Positions 37,985-47,325 are shown, counted from the stretch's first letter. The stretch is 64,000 nt of DNA from Leptolyngbyaceae cyanobacterium JSC-12 (GCA_000309945.1 CM001633.1:3746199-3810198); one strand, 5' to 3'. Numbers and translations are program-made. The notes: generated by a model from the letters alone, not told the origin.

Positions 37985-38650
37985 TTATAGAGTTTCTTCT
38001 GCCCAAATTCGCAGATCTCGCAAAGCGGCTGGTAATCCACTAACATCGCTCTGGTCAATAAACTGCAAAATTCGACCGACCGATAAAAAGGGAAAGGCTA
38101 AGCCGTGATCATCCTCAATGTAGCGATCGTCCTTCAAGTAATGAATAAAGAACTGTCCCTTCAAAAAGGTTTCGCCTGGTTTGCTGATGTAACGCCACAC
38201 TTCAGGAATCCCCAGTTCTGCATAAATTTCAAACTTGTTTAGCAAACTACGAGACAATTCAACTTCTAGGATTAAGTCGGGAACTGGATCAATCGCTAAA
38301 TCAATTTTGTTCCGACGCGCCATTTGATCAGCGTGTTGGATGTAGTAAGCGGTATCTGGCTCAACCCCAAGCTGTAAATCCACCCGCTTAAGCGTTGGAA
38401 CTTTGTACGCCTCAATCCGCACATCCATTTCATCCGTCAGTACCAAGATCAACGATTCAATCAGTTTATGGCAACGCTCGTGTTCTTCCAGCGGTGTCAT
38501 CATTTCTAATTGACCCCGTTGATAGGTGAAGCGGGACGTGCGATCGCGCTCCATTTCTGCCAGGAGTTGTTCATACTTTTGCCAGTTCACCTTTTGCAAA
38601 ACAGTCCGATACTCACTCGGTGCAGGGGGTTTCCCAAACGGTCCTTTCAT
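37985..38650 (-). CDS. Uma2-family (DUF820) putative restriction-fold endonuclease
   Basis: A 221-residue Uma2-type protein with the PD-(D/E)xK fold. It has the N-terminal LLAEMERDRTSRFTYQRGQLEMMTP, the GVEPDTAYYI strand (catalytic Asp) and VPDLILEVELSRS, where the last acidic and polar residues complete the site. It keeps the aromatic PEVWRYI helix. Such proteins are extremely numerous in filamentous cyanobacteria; no biological target is known. It stands alone, converging with the RNase gene. The active-site E-V-E replaces the common E-V-x-S or E-V-K arrangement, so activity is uncertain. Confidence 0.88.
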   Translation of the reverse strand: MKGPFGKPPAPSEYRTVLQKVNWQKYEQLLAEMERDRTSRFTYQRGQLEMMTPLEEHERCHKLIESLILVLTDEMDVRIEAYKVPTLKRVDLQLGVEPDTAYYIQHADQMARRNKIDLAIDPVPDLILEVELSRSLLNKFEIYAELGIPEVWRYISKPGETFLKGQFFIHYLKDDRYIEDDHGLAFPFLSVGRILQFIDQSDVSGLPAALRDLRIWAEETL

Positions 38651-38873
38651 ACTTAACCATCCTTCCGAGGTCCACTCAGCAAGTTCATTACCCGAGCGTA
38701 TGCCGCTTCATCACCCAGCGTCAATTGATATGTCTGCTTCTCAATATTACGAACACAAGCTTAATTCACTACTCCTATACGCATGCCCTCATGAATCGGT
38801 TTTCAGTCTTGTCTGAATTACATCCGCGATCGCCAGGTAGAGTAGAACTAATTACACGTTACACATCGTTGCA

Positions 38874-39488
38874 ATGGACTCAGTCGCTTCTCAAGTACTA
38901 GCCCAGACTCGTAGCCTTCAAGCCCTTCCAGCTAAAGTGTTTCACTGGGTTAACGTCATCAGCCTAACGATTATGTTGATGAGTGGGTTGCAAATTTACA
39001 ATGCCAATCCTGTGTTTGGTGGGCGAGAAGGCTGGCATATTCCGCCATTTTTTCTGTTAGGCGGATGGTTAGCTGGTGGACGACACTGGCATTTTGCTGC
39101 TATGTGGATTTTCTCGCTGAACCTACTCTGGTACGGCATTTATATTTTGATTACCAAACGCTGGCGGCATCGCTTTGTTGGCAGTAATGATATCAAAGCG
39201 TTGCAAATGGGCAAAAATCCTAAACGCAAAATCTACGCCTGGCACCGAATTGTTTACACCTCTATTGTCCCGATCTTGTTGTTGTCAATCTTCACGGGAA
39301 TTGGGATGTATAAACCCGCTCAATTTCACTGGATTGTGGATTGCTTTGGGGATTGGTTTGCTTTGCGTGTCGTGCATTTTGCTACTGTGCCGTTGGTGCT
39401 GCTGTTTGCGATCGCCCATTCTCTCCTTGCGCTTAAAGCAGGCGGCGAACGTTTGGTTAACTCTATGTTCTGGGACAGCATGCTTTAA
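38874..39488 (+). CDS. Cytochrome b/b6-type membrane subunit
   Basis: A 204-residue integral membrane protein with four to five helices and conserved histidines for haem b (KVFHWVNVISLTIMLMSGLQ, KIYAWHRIVYTS, RVVHFATVPLVLLFAIAHSLLALK). It resembles the cytochrome b subunits of thiosulfate reductase / [NiFe] hydrogenase and formate dehydrogenase. It is followed by a Tat-exported molybdopterin oxidoreductase gene after 91 nt, so the two probably form an electron transfer pair, with this protein linking the quinone pool to the periplasmic enzyme. Confidence 0.85.
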   Translation: MDSVASQVLAQTRSLQALPAKVFHWVNVISLTIMLMSGLQIYNANPVFGGREGWHIPPFFLLGGWLAGGRHWHFAAMWIFSLNLLWYGIYILITKRWRHRFVGSNDIKALQMGKNPKRKIYAWHRIVYTSIVPILLLSIFTGIGMYKPAQFHWIVDCFGDWFALRVVHFATVPLVLLFAIAHSLLALKAGGERLVNSMFWDSML

Positions 39489-39579
39489 TCCTCTTCCCCT
39501 TCTTTGCTATCACCTGATTTTTCTATCTTGGGCAAACATCAACTGCCCTAATTCTTCCCTATCCCCCTAAACCCTCTCC

Positions 39580-40296
39580 ATGCCCCAAGAACCAACAAAT
39601 CCCCTCTCTCGACGCAACCTGCTACGGCTATCAGGCTATTCTGTCGGCGGAATGCTACTGACTGGCGTTTCTCTAACGCTGGTGGAAAGCCTGGCAGGAA
39701 AGGCAACTGAACCGCTAAACCAGAAATTAGAAGAACTGCTATTCAAGCCGCAAACACCGATACCAGAGTTTCCGGAGAGCGCGATTGAGCCAGATGCTCT
39801 GATTGTTAATACCTACGGCTTTACACCGGAGATCGATCCGATTGCATATCGGTTGACGGTGGATGGAGCGGTGGAAAATCCTCTGACGCTCGATTTAAGA
39901 ACAATTCAGCATATGCCAAGGCGATCAATGGTGATTCGCCATGTGTGTGTGGAAGGATGGGCAGCAATTGTACAGTGGGCAGGGGTGCCCGTGCGCGAGT
40001 TAATTCAACTGGCAAGACCCAAGCCAGATGTGCGCTATGCCTACTTCATCTCTGCCGATCGCTATTACGAAAGTTGGGATCTGGCATCCTGCTTGCATCC
40101 GCAAACGCTCTTGGCCTACGAAAAAAATGGCGCACCGCTGCCAGTAGATAATGGAGCACCGTTGCGCTTAGCCTCACCAATTAAGCTAGGCTACAAGTTG
40201 AGTAAGTGGGTTACACAGATTACGCTCGTCAGTGAACTGCGATCGCGGCGTGGCTTTTGGGAAGATCAGGGTTACGAATGGTTTGCAGGACTATAG
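39580..40296 (+). CDS. Tat-exported molybdopterin oxidoreductase, sulfite oxidase/MsrP-like fold
   Basis: A 238-residue protein with a twin-arginine signal (SRRNLLRLSGYSVGGMLLTG) and a sulfite-oxidase-like Mo-binding domain. The Mo-ligating cysteine is in MVIRHVCVEGWAAIVQWAGVPV, and PLPVDNGAPLRLASPIKLGYKLSKWV is typical of the family. It lacks the C-terminal dimerisation domain of plant-type sulfite oxidases, as in YedY/MsrP-type enzymes. The substrate is unknown: sulfite or methionine sulfoxide are options. Partner: the membrane cytochrome b just upstream. Needs Mo cofactor; moeA lies in the window. Confidence 0.87.
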   Translation: MPQEPTNPLSRRNLLRLSGYSVGGMLLTGVSLTLVESLAGKATEPLNQKLEELLFKPQTPIPEFPESAIEPDALIVNTYGFTPEIDPIAYRLTVDGAVENPLTLDLRTIQHMPRRSMVIRHVCVEGWAAIVQWAGVPVRELIQLARPKPDVRYAYFISADRYYESWDLASCLHPQTLLAYEKNGAPLPVDNGAPLRLASPIKLGYKLSKWVTQITLVSELRSRRGFWEDQGYEWFAGL

Positions 40297-40297
40297 A

Positions 40298-40324
40298 GAT
40301 TTGAGATTGTCGATTTGAGATTGT
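40298..40324 (+). repeat. Tandem GATTTGAGATTGT repeat
   Basis: GATTTGAGATTGT occurs at 40298-40310 and 40312-40324 with a 14-nt period, just after the oxidoreductase stop. Confidence 0.8.
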
Positions 40325-40385
40325 AGACTCACAACAATCCTCGGTACTGAAATCCTCAATCACTAATATAACAGCCTTAATCTCC

Positions 40386-41006
40386 TCAGGGCTGCAGCAC
40401 CAGTTGCCACTCTGCGGCAGTTGCGCTCCAAACCGGGCTGGAGGTTTCCCCAACTACATAGGGTCCCCAATAGCGCCGAGAGCCATCCTGAGCAAAGGCA
40501 ACCACGATATCGCCCTTTTTCAAGGTGAGCGATCGCTTTGGCAAGGATAATATCAACCCCTTTGTGCTCCCTTCTCCAGGGTCGAAGTCCCAGTGGGCAG
40601 GAGTTTCATAGCCTGTATCAGTATCCTGATTTTTGGTTTGCCCTGGCTTTTTCAGGAGAAGTGCCACTCTAATTGGGTGCTCAGTCTGGTTTCCCACTCG
40701 CAGCAATCCTTGTTGAGATGGGTTAGAAGGTTGAGATGGGTTAGAAGCGCCGGATTGTTTCGTGCGATTGGTAGATTCCTGAGCCAGGGCGGAGTCTGGT
40801 GATGGGGATGCGATCGCGGTAGACGCAGGAAGTTCAACCACAGAAACTTGGGAACCTGCGAGAGTCTCCACAGTGGAAGTGGGCAGTTTGAGAGAAATCC
40901 GTTCCAAAATCACCCAGATTCCTGCACCGACGACCATGGCAACCGTTACCATAGCGATTACCGGAACGCCCTTTAGCTTTGCATCTCTAGTAGATCGACC
41001 CCACAT
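40386..41006 (-). CDS. Membrane-anchored protein of unknown function
   Basis: With ATG 41006 the product is 206 residues: a short basic N-terminus, a membrane helix (VIAMVTVAMVVGAGIWVIL), a Ser/Pro/Thr/Gln-rich linker with a tandem PSNPSQ repeat, and a C-terminal beta-rich domain (about 110-206) with many Trp, Tyr and Gly. The linker suggests an extracytoplasmic stalk. No family is recognised. The longer frame from 41108 adds unlikely residues. It diverges from the Ycf20 gene. Confidence 0.7.
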   Translation of the reverse strand: MWGRSTRDAKLKGVPVIAMVTVAMVVGAGIWVILERISLKLPTSTVETLAGSQVSVVELPASTAIASPSPDSALAQESTNRTKQSGASNPSQPSNPSQQGLLRVGNQTEHPIRVALLLKKPGQTKNQDTDTGYETPAHWDFDPGEGSTKGLILSLPKRSLTLKKGDIVVAFAQDGSRRYWGPYVVGETSSPVWSATAAEWQLVLQP

Positions 41007-41177
41007 GATTCTTCGCTGCCCATATCTCTTATCTCTAGTGATAACAAGTTTCCGTAGATTCGAGACGCCGAACAGGAGATCCCCCAAACATTTGTAATGT
41101 GCCTTCAAACTTAGAGAAGAACGGGGTAGGGTGTAGAGAAAGAAGCAGAAGGCTCACTGTCAGCATTTTCCAATTCC

Positions 41178-41510
41178 ATGCAAAACACTCGACTGAACAC
41201 CTTGTTTGATACTGCCACTCAGAACTTGAGCAATTGGCTGCAAAATCCATGGCGACGTTGGTCAGTACTAATTATCAGCCTGCTGTTTGGCAATTTCTTG
41301 GGAACCGCAATTTCTACCATTTCAGGACAACAAGCTGATCTGGATATTCTGGTTGCAGGAATTTTAACTGGCGTGACAGAGGTGGTGAATCGAATTGCCT
41401 ATGGCACTTCAGCCGCAACCCGGCGATCGCTGCCGGTGCAATTTCTCAACGCGCTCAAAGTGGGCGTCGTGTATAGCTTGTTTGTGGAAGCGTTCAAGCT
41501 GGGGTCTTGA
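41178..41510 (+). CDS. ycf20: Ycf20-like protein (DUF565)
   Basis: A 110-residue membrane protein with the Ycf20/DUF565 pattern: NPWRRWSVLIISLLFGNFLGTAISTISGQQADLDILVAGIL, then TEVVNRIAYGTSA and LKVGVVYSLFVEAFKLGS. Two to three helices are predicted. Homologues occur in cyanobacteria and chloroplasts; a plant homologue affects thermal dissipation of excess light, but the bacterial role is unknown. Spacing to the aminopeptidase gene downstream is 145 nt. Confidence 0.85.
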   Translation: MQNTRLNTLFDTATQNLSNWLQNPWRRWSVLIISLLFGNFLGTAISTISGQQADLDILVAGILTGVTEVVNRIAYGTSAATRRSLPVQFLNALKVGVVYSLFVEAFKLGS

Positions 41511-41654
41511 AGTGGGAGCATAAGGTATTGGGATAAGAAGGGGGGTATCGGATTTAAGAGGGTGGAGTGTAGCAAAATCGTGAGTAATTCCGCTAAATTC
41601 AAAGAACTCAGCGAACCTCCTATCCCTATTCCTAACCCTTATAATCCCATTCCC

Positions 41655-43589
41655 ATGACCGATCTCCTCCAATCTTCCAGTCAATTTACTACTGTTGCTG
41701 CTAAACTGGCAGCCCTGCGATCGCTGCTGGAGGCGCACAACCTGGATGCTTACTTGATTCCATCGGCAGATGAGCACTTAAATGAGTACTTGCCGGAAGT
41801 GAAGCAGCGCCGCAAGTGGATTAGCGGCTTTACAGGATCAGCAGGAGATTTTTTAGTTGGGCGTAAAAAAAGCTGGTTATTTGCCGATTCTCGCTACTAC
41901 GAGCAAGCTGAATTAGAAACAGATGCCTCGTTGATTCAGGTTGCCAAAGTCGGGCTGGAAGGGCATCAGACCTTGGAAGAAACGCTGGAAGAATTGGGTA
42001 GAGAAGCAGGCGAGGCAGGCAAATCTTTTCGGCTTGGGTATGATCCCTTTACGGTTTCAGTCAATCAGTTTCGCGAGTTGGAAAAGCGACTGGAACCCTG
42101 CGGCGTTTTGCTAGAAGCGGTTTCTGAGAATTTGGTGGATGCTGTGCGATCGCGCCAACCCTGGTCAGACTTTGTGCAAACTGCCAACTATGCCCAATCA
42201 CCGCTCTTCTACTTACCAGATGCGCTCACGGGCGAATCCATTGCTGCCAAATTGCAGCGAGTTCGAGAAAAGCTGGCAAAATTGGGTGCCCAAATTCTCC
42301 CAATCACCAAGCTGGATCAAATTGCCTGGCTACTGAATACACGCGGTTGGGATGTGGCTTACAATCCAGTGTTCATTGCCTACGCGATCATCACCCTGGA
42401 GAATGCTTTTCTCTTTACCAACCTGACCCGGATGGATGCGGACATTCGCGAAATCCTGGAAGCCCATGTCACGTTGCGTCCCTATGAAGCCTATGCGGAA
42501 ACGCTGCTATCGCTGCTATCGCCCACCCAGCGAGTATTGCTTGATCCCAAGCACACTACCATGGGCACCTATCGTCTGGTTAAACCAGCTCAATCGGAAC
42601 GGTGCAAAATTCTGGAGATAGCGAATCCGATTGAGGAGATGAAGGCACGTAAGAACGCGATCGAAGTTGAGCAGATGCAGGCAGCCAATCTCAAAGCCAG
42701 TCGTGCTAAGACGCGCACCATGAAGTGGGTGTTGGATCAGATAGCAGCCGGAAACTCCCTCACCGAAGCAGACGTTGCCGCAACTATTGAACAGTACTAC
42801 CGAGAAGAAACCGATTTTCAAGGCTTGAGCTTCAATACGATTGCCGGAACCGGCGCGAATAGTTCCATCGTTCACTACGGTACCCCAAACCCTCAGGCAA
42901 CACTGCAATCAGGCGATTTGCTGCTATTGGATTCAGGCGCTCAATACACCTCTGGTACCACTGACGATACCCGCACGATCGCGATTGGCACGCCCACCCC
43001 CGAACAAATTGAACGTTACACTGAAGTGCTCAAAGCCCATATCAACTGCGCCATGCAGAAATTCCCCAAAGGTACGACGGGTGCTCAACTGGATGGGATC
43101 ACGCGATCGACCCTGTGGCATAGCGGCTTGGACTATGGGCACGGCACCGGACACGGCGTTGGCGCATTCCTGAATGTGCATGAAGGCCCGAATGGTATTA
43201 GCAAGCGGGTCAGCCAGGTATTAGAACCCGGCATGGTGACCAGCATTGAACCGGGATACTACAAACCCGGCTGGGGCGGCATTCGCATCGAGAATCTCTA
43301 CGTGGTCAAAGAAGTCTCCTCCGAGCAAGCCGCTGATTCCAACGAAGCAACCACTCCCTGGTACTGTTTTGAATCGCTAACCTATATTCCATTTGACAAA
43401 CACCTGATTGATCCCAACCGTCTAGATATACGCCAGCGCGAGTGGCTTGATCGCTACCACCAAACCATCATCGAGAAGCTATCACCCAGCTTGACCCCAG
43501 ATGAAATCACCTGGTTAAAAGATGCTTGCACTCTCGAAAGCCCTCGAAACCTGAACAACCTTAGACAAGATTTGAGCGATAGTAGATAG
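41655..43589 (+). CDS. Aminopeptidase P family metallopeptidase (M24B)
   Basis: A 644-residue Xaa-Pro aminopeptidase. Two creatinase-like N-terminal domains (residues 1-310; YLIPSADEHLNEYLPEVKQRRKWISGFTGSAG, WLLNTRGWDVAYNPVFIAYAI) precede the pita-bread catalytic domain. Metal ligands are visible in LLLDSGAQYTSGTTDDTRT, DYGHGTGHGVGAFLNVHEG, and SIEPGYYKPGWGGIRIENLY. It releases N-terminal residues preceding proline and resembles the large eukaryote-like form. ATG 41655 is chosen; the longer frame starting at 41562 is upstream junk. Its gene is closely followed by the FAD oxidoreductase gene (35 nt). Confidence 0.93.
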   Translation: MTDLLQSSSQFTTVAAKLAALRSLLEAHNLDAYLIPSADEHLNEYLPEVKQRRKWISGFTGSAGDFLVGRKKSWLFADSRYYEQAELETDASLIQVAKVGLEGHQTLEETLEELGREAGEAGKSFRLGYDPFTVSVNQFRELEKRLEPCGVLLEAVSENLVDAVRSRQPWSDFVQTANYAQSPLFYLPDALTGESIAAKLQRVREKLAKLGAQILPITKLDQIAWLLNTRGWDVAYNPVFIAYAIITLENAFLFTNLTRMDADIREILEAHVTLRPYEAYAETLLSLLSPTQRVLLDPKHTTMGTYRLVKPAQSERCKILEIANPIEEMKARKNAIEVEQMQAANLKASRAKTRTMKWVLDQIAAGNSLTEADVAATIEQYYREETDFQGLSFNTIAGTGANSSIVHYGTPNPQATLQSGDLLLLDSGAQYTSGTTDDTRTIAIGTPTPEQIERYTEVLKAHINCAMQKFPKGTTGAQLDGITRSTLWHSGLDYGHGTGHGVGAFLNVHEGPNGISKRVSQVLEPGMVTSIEPGYYKPGWGGIRIENLYVVKEVSSEQAADSNEATTPWYCFESLTYIPFDKHLIDPNRLDIRQREWLDRYHQTIIEKLSPSLTPDEITWLKDACTLESPRNLNNLRQDLSDSR

Positions 43590-43624
43590 AGCAATTCGAT
43601 TTTATTTGAACATAACGAATCTCC

Positions 43625-44866
43625 ATGCAACAGTTTGATGTAGTGGTGGTAGGGGGCGGTCCAGCGGGGGGACACTGTGCGCGATCGCTCAGCAAAGCTG
43701 GACGTAAGGTCTTATTAGTAGAACGACACCAAAACTTTGATATCAACAGCTTTTCCAGCGCGGGCACTCCGCTCGAAACTTTGAGTCAGTACAACTTACC
43801 AGAGAGCATTGTAGGCAGCTATTGGCACAAGTTCATCGTCGTCACCTCCAGCAAAACAGGTCACTGGGAAGCGCAGAAGCCACTCGGAGCCGTGTTAGAC
43901 TTCGGCAAACTACGAGCTTTTTTAGCAAGTGACATTCGCCAAAATGGGGGCGCAGTCTGGATGGGTTGCCGCTACATTACCCATGCAAAAGACAACGGAG
44001 AAACGCGAGTCACGTTGAAGCATGGAGACGACACCATTCAGGTAAGCACGAAGGTGCTGGTGGATGCGACGGGACCGTTTCGTTCCGTGATCTACGATAA
44101 AAACACCCCCAAACCAGAATTTCTCACAGGCACCGGAATTGAATACCTGATTGAAGTAGATGATGTGGACTACCAACGCTACGCCGATACCCTCACCTTT
44201 TTTCTGGGATACAAGTGGATGCCTAAGGGCTATTCCTGGATTTTTCCGATGGAGCCAAATCGCCTCAAAGTGGGCGCAGGTATCATTAACGCAGAACATC
44301 ACTTCATCAAACGAACCAAGCCACTAAAGCACTACATTCATTTGATTTTGGATGAATACATGCAAGTTGGACGCTACAACTTGGTGGAAATACACGGTTC
44401 TACACTGAAGTACAGTCGTGGATTGCAAGATATTTACTACCGAGACAACGTAATTGCAATCGGAGATGCGGTTTCAACCGTTAACTTTCTGGGCGGAGAA
44501 GGCATTCGCCATGCCATGCACGCTTCTGAAATTGCCAGTCACCACATCCAAAACTATCTCGATGGCAACGTTTCTAGTTTCAAAGACTATCAAACAGAAA
44601 TGCATAAAGTCTTTCTCAGAACCTGGAATTTATCTGAAAAGTTTGGCATGAAAAAATATTTGCAGGATTGCGATGCAATTGTGGATAAAGTTGTAACCTA
44701 CCTGCAACCTATGAGTCTGGAAGATGTGGTAGATATTCTCTTTTATTACCGCTTTGAAAAGGTGTCCAAAGGGTTACCGCAATATATCGCAAGAAAGCTC
44801 GACTCTTTTCTGACGCGATCGCTATCCAGGCTCAAAAATACTCCAAAAAAACTACTACCGCATTAG
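43625..44866 (+). CDS. FAD-dependent oxidoreductase, geranylgeranyl-reductase-like
   Basis: A 413-residue flavoprotein. The dinucleotide-binding start DVVVVGGGPAGGHCARSLSKAGRKVLLVER, VDATGPFRS and the second FAD motif VIAIGDAVSTVNFLGGEGIRHAMHAS fit the geranylgeranyl reductase / digeranylgeranylglycerophospholipid reductase-like group. The substrate is not known; it differs from ChlP, which acts on chlorophyll's phytol tail, in the central domain (YRYADTLTFFLGYKWMPKGYSW). It may form an operon with the upstream aminopeptidase gene. Confidence 0.85.
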   Translation: MQQFDVVVVGGGPAGGHCARSLSKAGRKVLLVERHQNFDINSFSSAGTPLETLSQYNLPESIVGSYWHKFIVVTSSKTGHWEAQKPLGAVLDFGKLRAFLASDIRQNGGAVWMGCRYITHAKDNGETRVTLKHGDDTIQVSTKVLVDATGPFRSVIYDKNTPKPEFLTGTGIEYLIEVDDVDYQRYADTLTFFLGYKWMPKGYSWIFPMEPNRLKVGAGIINAEHHFIKRTKPLKHYIHLILDEYMQVGRYNLVEIHGSTLKYSRGLQDIYYRDNVIAIGDAVSTVNFLGGEGIRHAMHASEIASHHIQNYLDGNVSSFKDYQTEMHKVFLRTWNLSEKFGMKKYLQDCDAIVDKVVTYLQPMSLEDVVDILFYYRFEKVSKGLPQYIARKLDSFLTRSLSRLKNTPKKLLPH

Positions 44867-45128
44867 AGTTAGTAGTGACTCATGTTTTCATTGCTAACGG
44901 TGACACTCAATAGAATCGCTCACGTCGAAGGCTGCTATTGGTCTAATCGGTATGTTATATTCCCTTCATCATCGCCACTGGGTGTTGCTGAAGTTGTGTA
45001 AATACGATGTTAGCCGCATAATCAAATTTGACTTAGACAATCAGAATGTTGTCTAAATTTTCGTAAGACATTCTTAGGCTGCTCAGTCTGCAGATAGTAA
45101 TTATTTTGTCAAGCGACGGAGACGGTGA

Positions 45129-45929
45129 ATGAGACAGAAAGTAGACAAGCTTCTCAAAAAAGTTTTTGGTATACAACCAGCTACCGTTCACAAAGCGGAA
45201 GGTAGCAGGCAGCCAGAGGAGCAGTTAAGGCGGAGCACTGCTTCAGATATACTTCAGATTTTTCCAGAAAAAAATGTTGAACTTCTGTGGAAAGGTGATT
45301 ATGTGCTTTTTTCTCCTAAATCTGAATCGTGGAAAGATTTAATTTATTTTGATAACTACAGTCAACAGTGGATTCCAAACTCTAGGATTGCCCCAGAGGA
45401 GTATCTTCGTCATCAAAGTACTATTCAGGTCAAACCCCCTACTTATGGAGATACTCGAGGTCTTAGTTGGATTTTGATCCAACATTTGATGAATAACTAC
45501 TCCTCACCACTGCTTTATTTTGATGTTGGAGGATACGTCGGAAACTTCACCATTGAAACCGCATTACTCTCTCAGTATGAGGATTTTGATATCGAAATCT
45601 TTACGTTTGAACCGGGTCCTATTTATCCAGTTCTAAAGAAAAGTATTGAAATTAATAACCTTAAGCCAAAAATTACTCTGGTTAACTCCGCAATTTCGGA
45701 TGTGGTTGGTCCAATTCTCTATTCATATAGAATTGGAGGAGTTATTGGAGGGCACATTGGGGCAACTAGTGCTGATGGATTGGAAGTTTCTGAAATTTGC
45801 AACAGCACAACCATCGATGCTTTTGTTGAGCACACGAAAGGAATTCAAACTCCATACAGCTATATCATTAAGCTTGATTGTCAGGGCTTTGAATATCAGG
45901 TCTATCAAGGTTGTCAGAAATTAATGAAC
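45129..45929 (+). pseudogene. FkbM-family methyltransferase, 5' part, interrupted by IS200-type element
   Basis: The first about 267 codons encode a SAM-dependent FkbM methyltransferase: YFDVGGYVGNFTIETALLS (motif I), IEIFTFEPGPIYPVLKKSI, SAISDV and YIIKLDCQGFEYQVYQGCQKLMN. The reading frame then enters a hairpin and the short IS, ending at 45974. The rest of the domain lies after the element. FkbM enzymes methylate hydroxyls on sugars or polyketides. ATG 45129 has GGAGACGG upstream. A product from this part would be truncated. Confidence 0.85.
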
Positions 45930-46453
45930 TACCCCGCTGCAAGCAGACGGGGTATCAGAATCAAAAAAGAGTAAGCTGCTCATCTCGGTGTAGCTTGAGA
46001 TATTCGTTACCCTGATTTTTGACGTAGTTCGCAATCATCCCTTCATCCCCGTGTTTCCCAACTGTACTTGCAAAATAGCCATCACTCCAAAACTCTCCAC
46101 CCCATAGCTTTTGCTTCACCTGAGGACAACGCCGAAACACTTCCCTTGCGGTCAAACTCTTGATCATTTTGACCAATTTGGTCACGCTGTATGTCGGCAC
46201 CGATTGGACTAAAAAGTGCACATGGTCTTTGTCTACACCGATTTCTATAAATTTAATCTCGTAGCGTTTCTCAATCTCCAGGCAAACTTCTCGCAAAACT
46301 TCATCGACCTGTTCATCAAACACAGCCCGCCGATACTTTGCTGGAAACACAAGGTGGTATAGCAAAACCGTAACGTTATGACTTTTGTGGATGTACTCGC
46401 TCATCCCTGCATTTTACGCTGCAGAGCAGCGGGGAATTGACCCATAGAGATTA
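45928..46453 (-). mobile_element. IS200-type insertion element (tnpA only)
   Basis: One Y1 transposase gene is flanked by subterminal hairpins: TACCCCG/CGGGGTA with inner CTGC/GCAG (45930-45954) and CGCTGC-AGA-GCAGCG (46417-46431). No tnpB is present. No target duplication is seen, as expected for single-strand transposition. Exact ends are uncertain by a few nt. It splits an FkbM gene. Confidence 0.85.
45961..46404 (-). CDS. tnpA: IS200/IS605-family transposase TnpA
   Basis: A 147-residue Y1 HUH transposase. It has the HUH motif DKDHVHFLVQ, the nearby EIGV beta strand, and the catalytic tyrosine in EGMIANYVKNQG. The C-terminal KLHRDEQLTLF is typical. The enzyme cuts and joins single-stranded DNA at subterminal hairpins. 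It appears intact, and the start ATG at 46404 follows the left hairpin by 13 nt. Confidence 0.93.
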   Translation of the reverse strand: MSEYIHKSHNVTVLLYHLVFPAKYRRAVFDEQVDEVLREVCLEIEKRYEIKFIEIGVDKDHVHFLVQSVPTYSVTKLVKMIKSLTAREVFRRCPQVKQKLWGGEFWSDGYFASTVGKHGDEGMIANYVKNQGNEYLKLHRDEQLTLF

Positions 46454-46726
46454 AATAGTGGAAATCCTGTTATTTTTCTGTCTGAGTTCTTGAGTTGGTC
46501 CTACACCGAAGATTACAAAAAGTTCCTGGCAGATTATTTTGTATTTGATGTCACAAGCCATATGTGCCTGCAAGGGGTTACTTTAATAGAAACCGCAGCT
46601 CTTTCAGCGTTTGTAGATACGATTAATCAAACTGAGTCGCTGACTACAGATTTGCTCCTTGTGCCAAAAAGCTTAAAGAATTCGGAACAGCTTGTGGCAA
46701 ATCTTCTAGCTGCTAGTAAGACTTAA
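46448..46726 (+). pseudogene. FkbM-family methyltransferase, 3' part
   Basis: In the frame of 46448 the sequence reads RLNSGNPVIFLSEFLSWSYT and continues to a TAA at 46724. FkbM proteins usually continue SGxPVIFLSEF after the QGCQKLMN-type segment, so this is the end of the gene broken at 45929. The last 70 residues carry CLQGVTLIETAALSAFVDTI. A short frame from 46490 is not a separate gene. Confidence 0.85.
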
Positions 46727-46866
46727 GGTTAGACCATCCATAGCAAGGTGCTGAGTGTTAATACGAAGTGCTAAGGAATGAATTCAAAGCTATCATCTGC
46801 TTACTTTTCAGGACTCAAGACTACCTGACTCACATGTGACAGTTGTGTAGCGGCTTTGATTATTGA

Positions 46867-47325
46867 TTATTGTGGTTTCAACAATGTCACCTTCAGGGTA
46901 AAGTTCCCGCCTGCGGCTTCCCCAAACGATCGCACTCGGATGATGTATGTCCCCGTTTTGGCAATTCGGGTAAAGAGTAAGGAATTGGTACTGCCATCAG
47001 GACCATCATCATTTTCAGCCACAGTTGTACCATCCATGGCAATTAAATAAACAATCGAGTCAAAATTCTCAGAATTGACATCGATTGTGACTTGGCTGCC
47101 CGCCTGAAGTTGAATAATATAATCACGGGCAAAACCTCCTTGCCCTGTTGGTATATCATTTTTAGTTAATTTGTCAGTCAGGCTTTTACCAGGTGTAATT
47201 GCAATGGGATTGTACATCCGGGACTGGGCGATCGCGTCTAAACGTTCTATCCCCAGCCCCAGCGCTAGAAACTGAACCATCAGCGCAGCCCGAACCGCGA
47301 TCGCTACCATTCCCCACCTCGTCAA
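46867..47325 (-). CDS. Secreted protein with a pre-peptidase C-terminal (PPC) domain
   Basis: A 152-residue protein with a hydrophobic N-terminus (VAIAVRAALMVQFLALGLGIERLDAIAQ) and a single PPC beta-sandwich domain (residues 60-150: RDYIIQLQAGSQVTIDVNSENFDSIVYLIAMDGTTVAENDDG, then RSFGEAAGGNFTLKV). PPC domains are usually attached to secreted peptidases as binding or folding modules; here it stands alone. The gene starts 10 nt after the dsbA-type stop, on the same strand, so it is probably co-transcribed. Confidence 0.82.
   Translation of the reverse strand: MTRWGMVAIAVRAALMVQFLALGLGIERLDAIAQSRMYNPIAITPGKSLTDKLTKNDIPTGQGGFARDYIIQLQAGSQVTIDVNSENFDSIVYLIAMDGTTVAENDDGPDGSTNSLLFTRIAKTGTYIIRVRSFGEAAGGNFTLKVTLLKPQ

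Noticed and set aside
37985-38650. Uma2 nuclease as part of a defence island
   Set aside because: Uma2 genes are very common in filamentous cyanobacteria and no methyltransferase, toxin or other defence gene lies next to it.
46490-46726. Separate 78-codon gene after the IS200 element
   Set aside because: It continues the FkbM frame from 46448 and matches the expected C-terminal part, so it is a fragment of the broken gene.
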